Notes under the pieces: generated by a model
The model's input: only the letters and a program-made list of their open reading frames with translations
What the model was told of the DNA's origin: nothing
Databases searched by the model: none
Shown here: one piece after another, positions 60,685 through 64,000 of the stretch
Position numbering within the stretch: the stretch's first letter is position 1
Layout: every line of letters starts with the position of its first letter
Program-made: the position numbers and the translations under genes
Assembly (NCBI GenBank): GCA_039583875.1
Contig: CM077155.1
Coordinates: forward strand, 8,978,043-9,042,042
Direction: 5' to 3'
Source: Platanthera guangdongensis
Lineage: Eukaryota; Streptophyta; Magnoliopsida; Asparagales; Orchidaceae
Length of the DNA: 64,000 bases

Positions 60685-62409
60685 TATGAATGTTGTTTTA
60701 GGATTGAGAGTGACCTAGAGGGGGTGGGGGTGAGGGGTGAATAGGTCCAATTTGAACCTTGGCTACTTTTTATATTTTGAGATATACGTTCTTTAAGTCT
60801 ATTACCCCAGTCAGATAAAACAAGATAAACTAAATAGCAACATAAAATTATCACAGCACAGCAATCACAACAATCAAAGCACAGTACAAACAGTTTTATA
60901 GCGGTTCCCTAATTTATGGGTACATCCACTTTCCCCCTTCGCCTATCTACCAATGAACTAGATTTGGCCAAACTCATTCTTCTTTCTTTACTCAGATCCT
61001 CAAATCTTACAGCTCAGAGCCCAGCTGGCTCCTAAAACTTAGACTTTATAAGTCTTACCACTTAGATTACCAAGATCCTACACCTCAAGTTCTTCTCAAG
61101 AACTCTACCTCAGAATGTATTCACACTCCTATACCTCAGGCAAATCTTGCCCTACACCTCAGAACATATAGTTCCTACACCTCAGATAAATACCCACTTC
61201 TCCTACCTCAGGCAATTACTGCCCTACCTCAGCCTTTATATCACAGGCTTACTACTCAGAGAAATTGATTCTCCTACACTCAGATCTACAAGTAGATCTT
61301 AAAAGATTAATAATGGTGAAAAGAAAAGAATTCTGAATTAGTCAACTAGCAAGATGGATGACTACTTCTTGAACTGATCTTGATAAGTCAGCTTCCCTTG
61401 ATACTTGTTGTAATGGACTTGATCCAACCCTTCTTAGCTTTTCAAAGCTTCTTGAAGATGAAATTAGGTTAGATTTAGGCTGGAGAATATTGAAGACGAT
61501 TCTTGATCCAACTTCTCTCTACCTTCTGAATTCTAGTAGATTGCTTTTTAGATCTGATTTTTTTTTTACTTTTCTTCTTCCCCCTTTACTTTTTGCAGAG
61601 TTGATCCCTTTATATAGACTCTGTTAAAGGTAACCGACTGATTCGGTTAATAAATGACATCTAAAAGTTCTGACAGTTGTCAGAACCTCTGGCTTGATTT
61701 CTGCACTTAGGAAACAATTCTGCTTGAAGTGTTGAAACTTGTCTATTGTATATATCGACACCAGTCATGGGTGTCGACACTACACTTGTAATGATGTCGA
61801 CATAACTTTCACCTTGTCTTGACATAGCTGATGTAGAATGTGTTGACACTAGTCCTGAGTGTCGACACAACTGACTTCCTGATTGATGGTGTCGACCCAA
61901 GTCCTGGGTGTCGACACTGCTTGCTTCCAGTCTTGACTCAGCTTGTGAAGTGTGTCGACACTAGTCCTGAGTGTTGACATATTTGTATTCAGTCTCGACA
62001 TTGCTTGTATAGAGTGTGTCGACACTTGCCCTTAGTGTCGACACATCTGTTCTTTATCATGACACAACTTGTGTAGTGTGTGTCGACACTAGTCCTGAGT
62101 GTCGACACAGTTGCTTGCTTGTATTATAGTGATGACCCAAGTCCTGAGTGTTGACACAACTTTCTCCTTGTCTCAGCACTTCTTGTTTAAGTGTGTTGAC
62201 ACTAGTCCTGAGTGTCGACATAATTACTTCTTGTCTCAACACAACTTTGACAAAGGTGTCGACACCAATCCTAGTGTCTCGACACTTTTGTACTTAGCTT
62301 TATTTGTCTACACACAAGAACTTAACATTCATCAAATAAAACTATGTTTATATCATTAAGCTGAAAGAACTTCTTCAAATCAAGTACATTGTGACCAGTG
62401 TACCCAACA
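60685..62409 (-). repeat. 5' LTR of the Sirevirus (1725 bp)
   Basis: On the minus strand it starts TGTTGGGTACACTGG and ends ACATTCATA (CA changed to TA). The order is TGTCGACA array (62290-61745), TATA-like TATATAAAGG (61617-61608), then the CTCAG/CCTACA-rich stretch and the C-rich end. It matches the 3' LTR at 32506-40182 along its length. Confidence 0.9.
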
Positions 62410-62414
62410 CATAG
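62410..62414. other. Sirevirus target site duplication (5' side)
   Basis: CATAG on plus, CTATG in element orientation, equal to 40183-40187. Confidence 0.85.
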
Positions 62415-63175
62415 GTAGTGGCTCCTTGTTACTCCAGGGTTGACGGTGCTCTGCCAGAAGATTCAAATCTTGAGTTGTTGGGCTCCTCTACCCCCTATAT
62501 CCCCTATGAGGAGTGTCCTGCTCCATCTCAGTTGAAGGAAAAGCATGTTTCCTCCTCTTTGATGAAGATGAATACCGTAGTGAGTAGTTTATATGGCTCT
62601 AACTTGATCTGTTGTTTTTGACTTAACTTTTCTTGCTTCCTTTATTATAGATTGGTGTTCATACTCAGATTGCACTTACTTATAATGATCATTACATCGG
62701 TGAGAGGGCGAATACCTATCCCTCCAGGGAAAACTTCGGGATGCAGAAGGTTCCCTTTCTTAATTGAAAGGGAGGCGGGATAACAAAATTTCTTACTTTT
62801 AGCAGACTGAGTCCGAGTGGAAGACTGAGACAGCTCGGTTACGTGAGGAGCTCCAAGCAAAGAAATCTTTAGTGGAGAAGACGACCAAACTTTTGGAGAG
62901 TTTATGGGGGGAGGTTTATCGCTTAGAGTCTGAGGTAGAACGCATCTCTTCGCAGGAACATCTGCCAGATTGAAGGCGGCCAGAGTTGCAGAGTACAATG
63001 CCTCCCTCGACTTCAATAATGTTCGTTATTATTTTTAGGGGATATTCATGATGAAATATGGACAAAGGAGGTGGAGTCTGATTTGGCTGATGTGTGGGAG
63101 GTAGCATTTCGCCGTAGGATGGCGAAGAGACTCCGGATGGTTCTCGTAAGTGTGAGTGCAAAGTTGCAGACCTAG
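62415..63175 (+). pseudogene. PF04195-like gene, 3' portion with introns (decayed)
   Basis: Exon-like pieces are DGALPEDSNLELLGSSTPYI (62440-62580), a coiled-coil segment (62803-62970: KTETARLREELQAKKSLVEK, then LESLWGEVYRLESEVERISS) and DEIWTKEVESDLADVWEVAF (63045-63150). They are separated by GT...AG stretches ending TTTATTATAG (62650), CTTACTTTTAG (62801) and TTATTTTTAG (63039). The order, a C-terminal coiled coil followed by a DFNNV/ESDLADV-type tail, fits the end of the protein whose start is at 41012-40188. Frame changes show decay. A CTATG duplication joins the two halves. Confidence 0.45.
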
Positions 63176-63372
63176 GCCTTGATGACCTTTTAGAGGATGA
63201 GTGTGTTGAGTTTAATGTTAATGAGAAGGAGTAGGATCCTTATTATGTTTTATCTGGCATTGTCTTGTACATTCTGTGCACTGGCTTGTGAGCTTTTGTT
63301 TTTTTTTTAGATTGCTAATAACTTTACTCATTTGCTTGTAATGTTTGTTGTCTTGCCTTCTGTGGTTATCTA
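63176..63372. other. Spacer
   Basis: Nothing recognised; possibly the 3' untranslated part of the preceding gene relic. Confidence 0.4.
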
Positions 63373-64000
63373 TGTGAAGACCCTGATTTCCATACTTCCA
63401 AAATAATTTCAAGGATCGAATATTATTTCAATAAAAGGTCGCAGCATAAAACCACAATACAAAAAATCGTAAACACCACACTTTTATTATTTATTTATTA
63501 CAATATTAGTTACAGAACTATTAAGTACTTAACCATACTCAATACAGAAATAACAATATGGATCTCTACAAGAGGCATTATGCCTTTACTGTGCTTAACC
63601 AATGCCTAAAATTATTTGGCGCATTTTTGGGTCGTCACAATTCTTCCCTCCTTAAAGGAGTTTTCATCCTCGAAGGCAAACTTTATAAATTTAAAGTTGA
63701 TAACAATGTCCATTATCGCTTTCCTCAGATCTTGATCCTTGCTGAACTTCACGTTTTTCTCAAATCTCTTGATGACATCGACTGGAATAAACTTAGAGGT
63801 TCTTATACGTGAGTTTTAAATTAATTATGTCATATTCTTAACTTATGTTATGACTTCATACTACCTACGACACAATTGTTGAAAACGGTTCCCTCGGATA
63901 CCAGTTGTGAAGACGCTGATTTCCGGGCTTCCCAAATGATTTCATGGAATGAATATTATTTCAATAAAAAGGGTCGCAACATAAAATCACAGTACAAAGA
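63373..64000 (-). mobile_element. TRIM element, cut by window end
   Basis: The 267-bp LTR TGTGAAGACCC...GGGTCGTCACA (63373-63639) is repeated from 63906 on (TGTGAAGACGC...), where the window ends. Between them are only 266 bp. On the minus strand the PBS TGGTATCCGAG is at 63903-63893 and the purine run AAGGAGGGAAGAAT at 63653-63640. Short LTRs, a tiny non-coding interior and intact priming sites define a terminal-repeat retrotransposon in miniature. Confidence 0.85.

Overview
The window is nuclear DNA of a flowering plant. It consists of nested LTR retrotransposons of plant lineages primed by initiator tRNA-Met, Tourist-like MITEs, a plant LINE tail and long non-coding LTRs. No complete cellular gene is visible. 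I cannot name the species.

Layout. 1-7652: a Ty3/gypsy chromovirus (Tekay/Del type, minus strand) with a 2.6-kb LTR and a frameshifted pol. 7653-10108: 3' half of a dead Ty1/copia element (plus) with its LTR. 10109-12840: spacer with two Tourist-like MITEs, a TCGA-rich stretch and another inverted-repeat element. 12841-17018: a gag-protease-only copia element (family A, minus) containing two nested solo LTRs, each with a perfect 5-bp target duplication. 17019-26777: a Sirevirus (SIRE) LTR fragment (minus), split by element B (17827-25905), a full-length copia element with an uninterrupted 1317-codon gag-pol and GTTAG target duplication. 26778-40182: two pieces of one Sirevirus in opposite orientations; its 3' LTR carries a non-autonomous 5.9-kb LTR element (C, 32887-38832). 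40188-45773: part of a gene resembling the PF04195 'putative gypsy type transposon' family, with its head region duplicated in tandem (2.6-kb units). 45899-46136: a truncated LINE with an 18-bp target duplication. 46137-49005: spacer with more MITEs and one possible exon. 49006-51975: two more family A insertions. 51976-57352: B', a close relative of B that has lost its 5' end. 57353-62409: the 5' half of the same Sirevirus. 62415-63175: the rest of the PF04195-like gene. 63373-64000: a TRIM element cut by the window end.

The main result is structural. Three Sirevirus pieces (62409 to 57353, 27786 to 26778, and 27787 to 40182) tile one pol reading frame without overlap. The missing residues amount to two or three at each join. 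The two outermost LTR ends carry the same target duplication, CTATG, and halves of the same kind of host gene flank them. One insertion was therefore cut inside integrase and inside reverse transcriptase, and about 30 kb was inverted and moved, unless the assembly is wrong.

A second theme is that several unrelated LTR families here carry arrays of short palindromes centred on TCGA (TGTCGACA, ACTCGAGT, GATTCTCG/CGAGAATC), mostly upstream of TATA boxes. In the Sirevirus such an array also precedes a TATA box in front of the third ORF.
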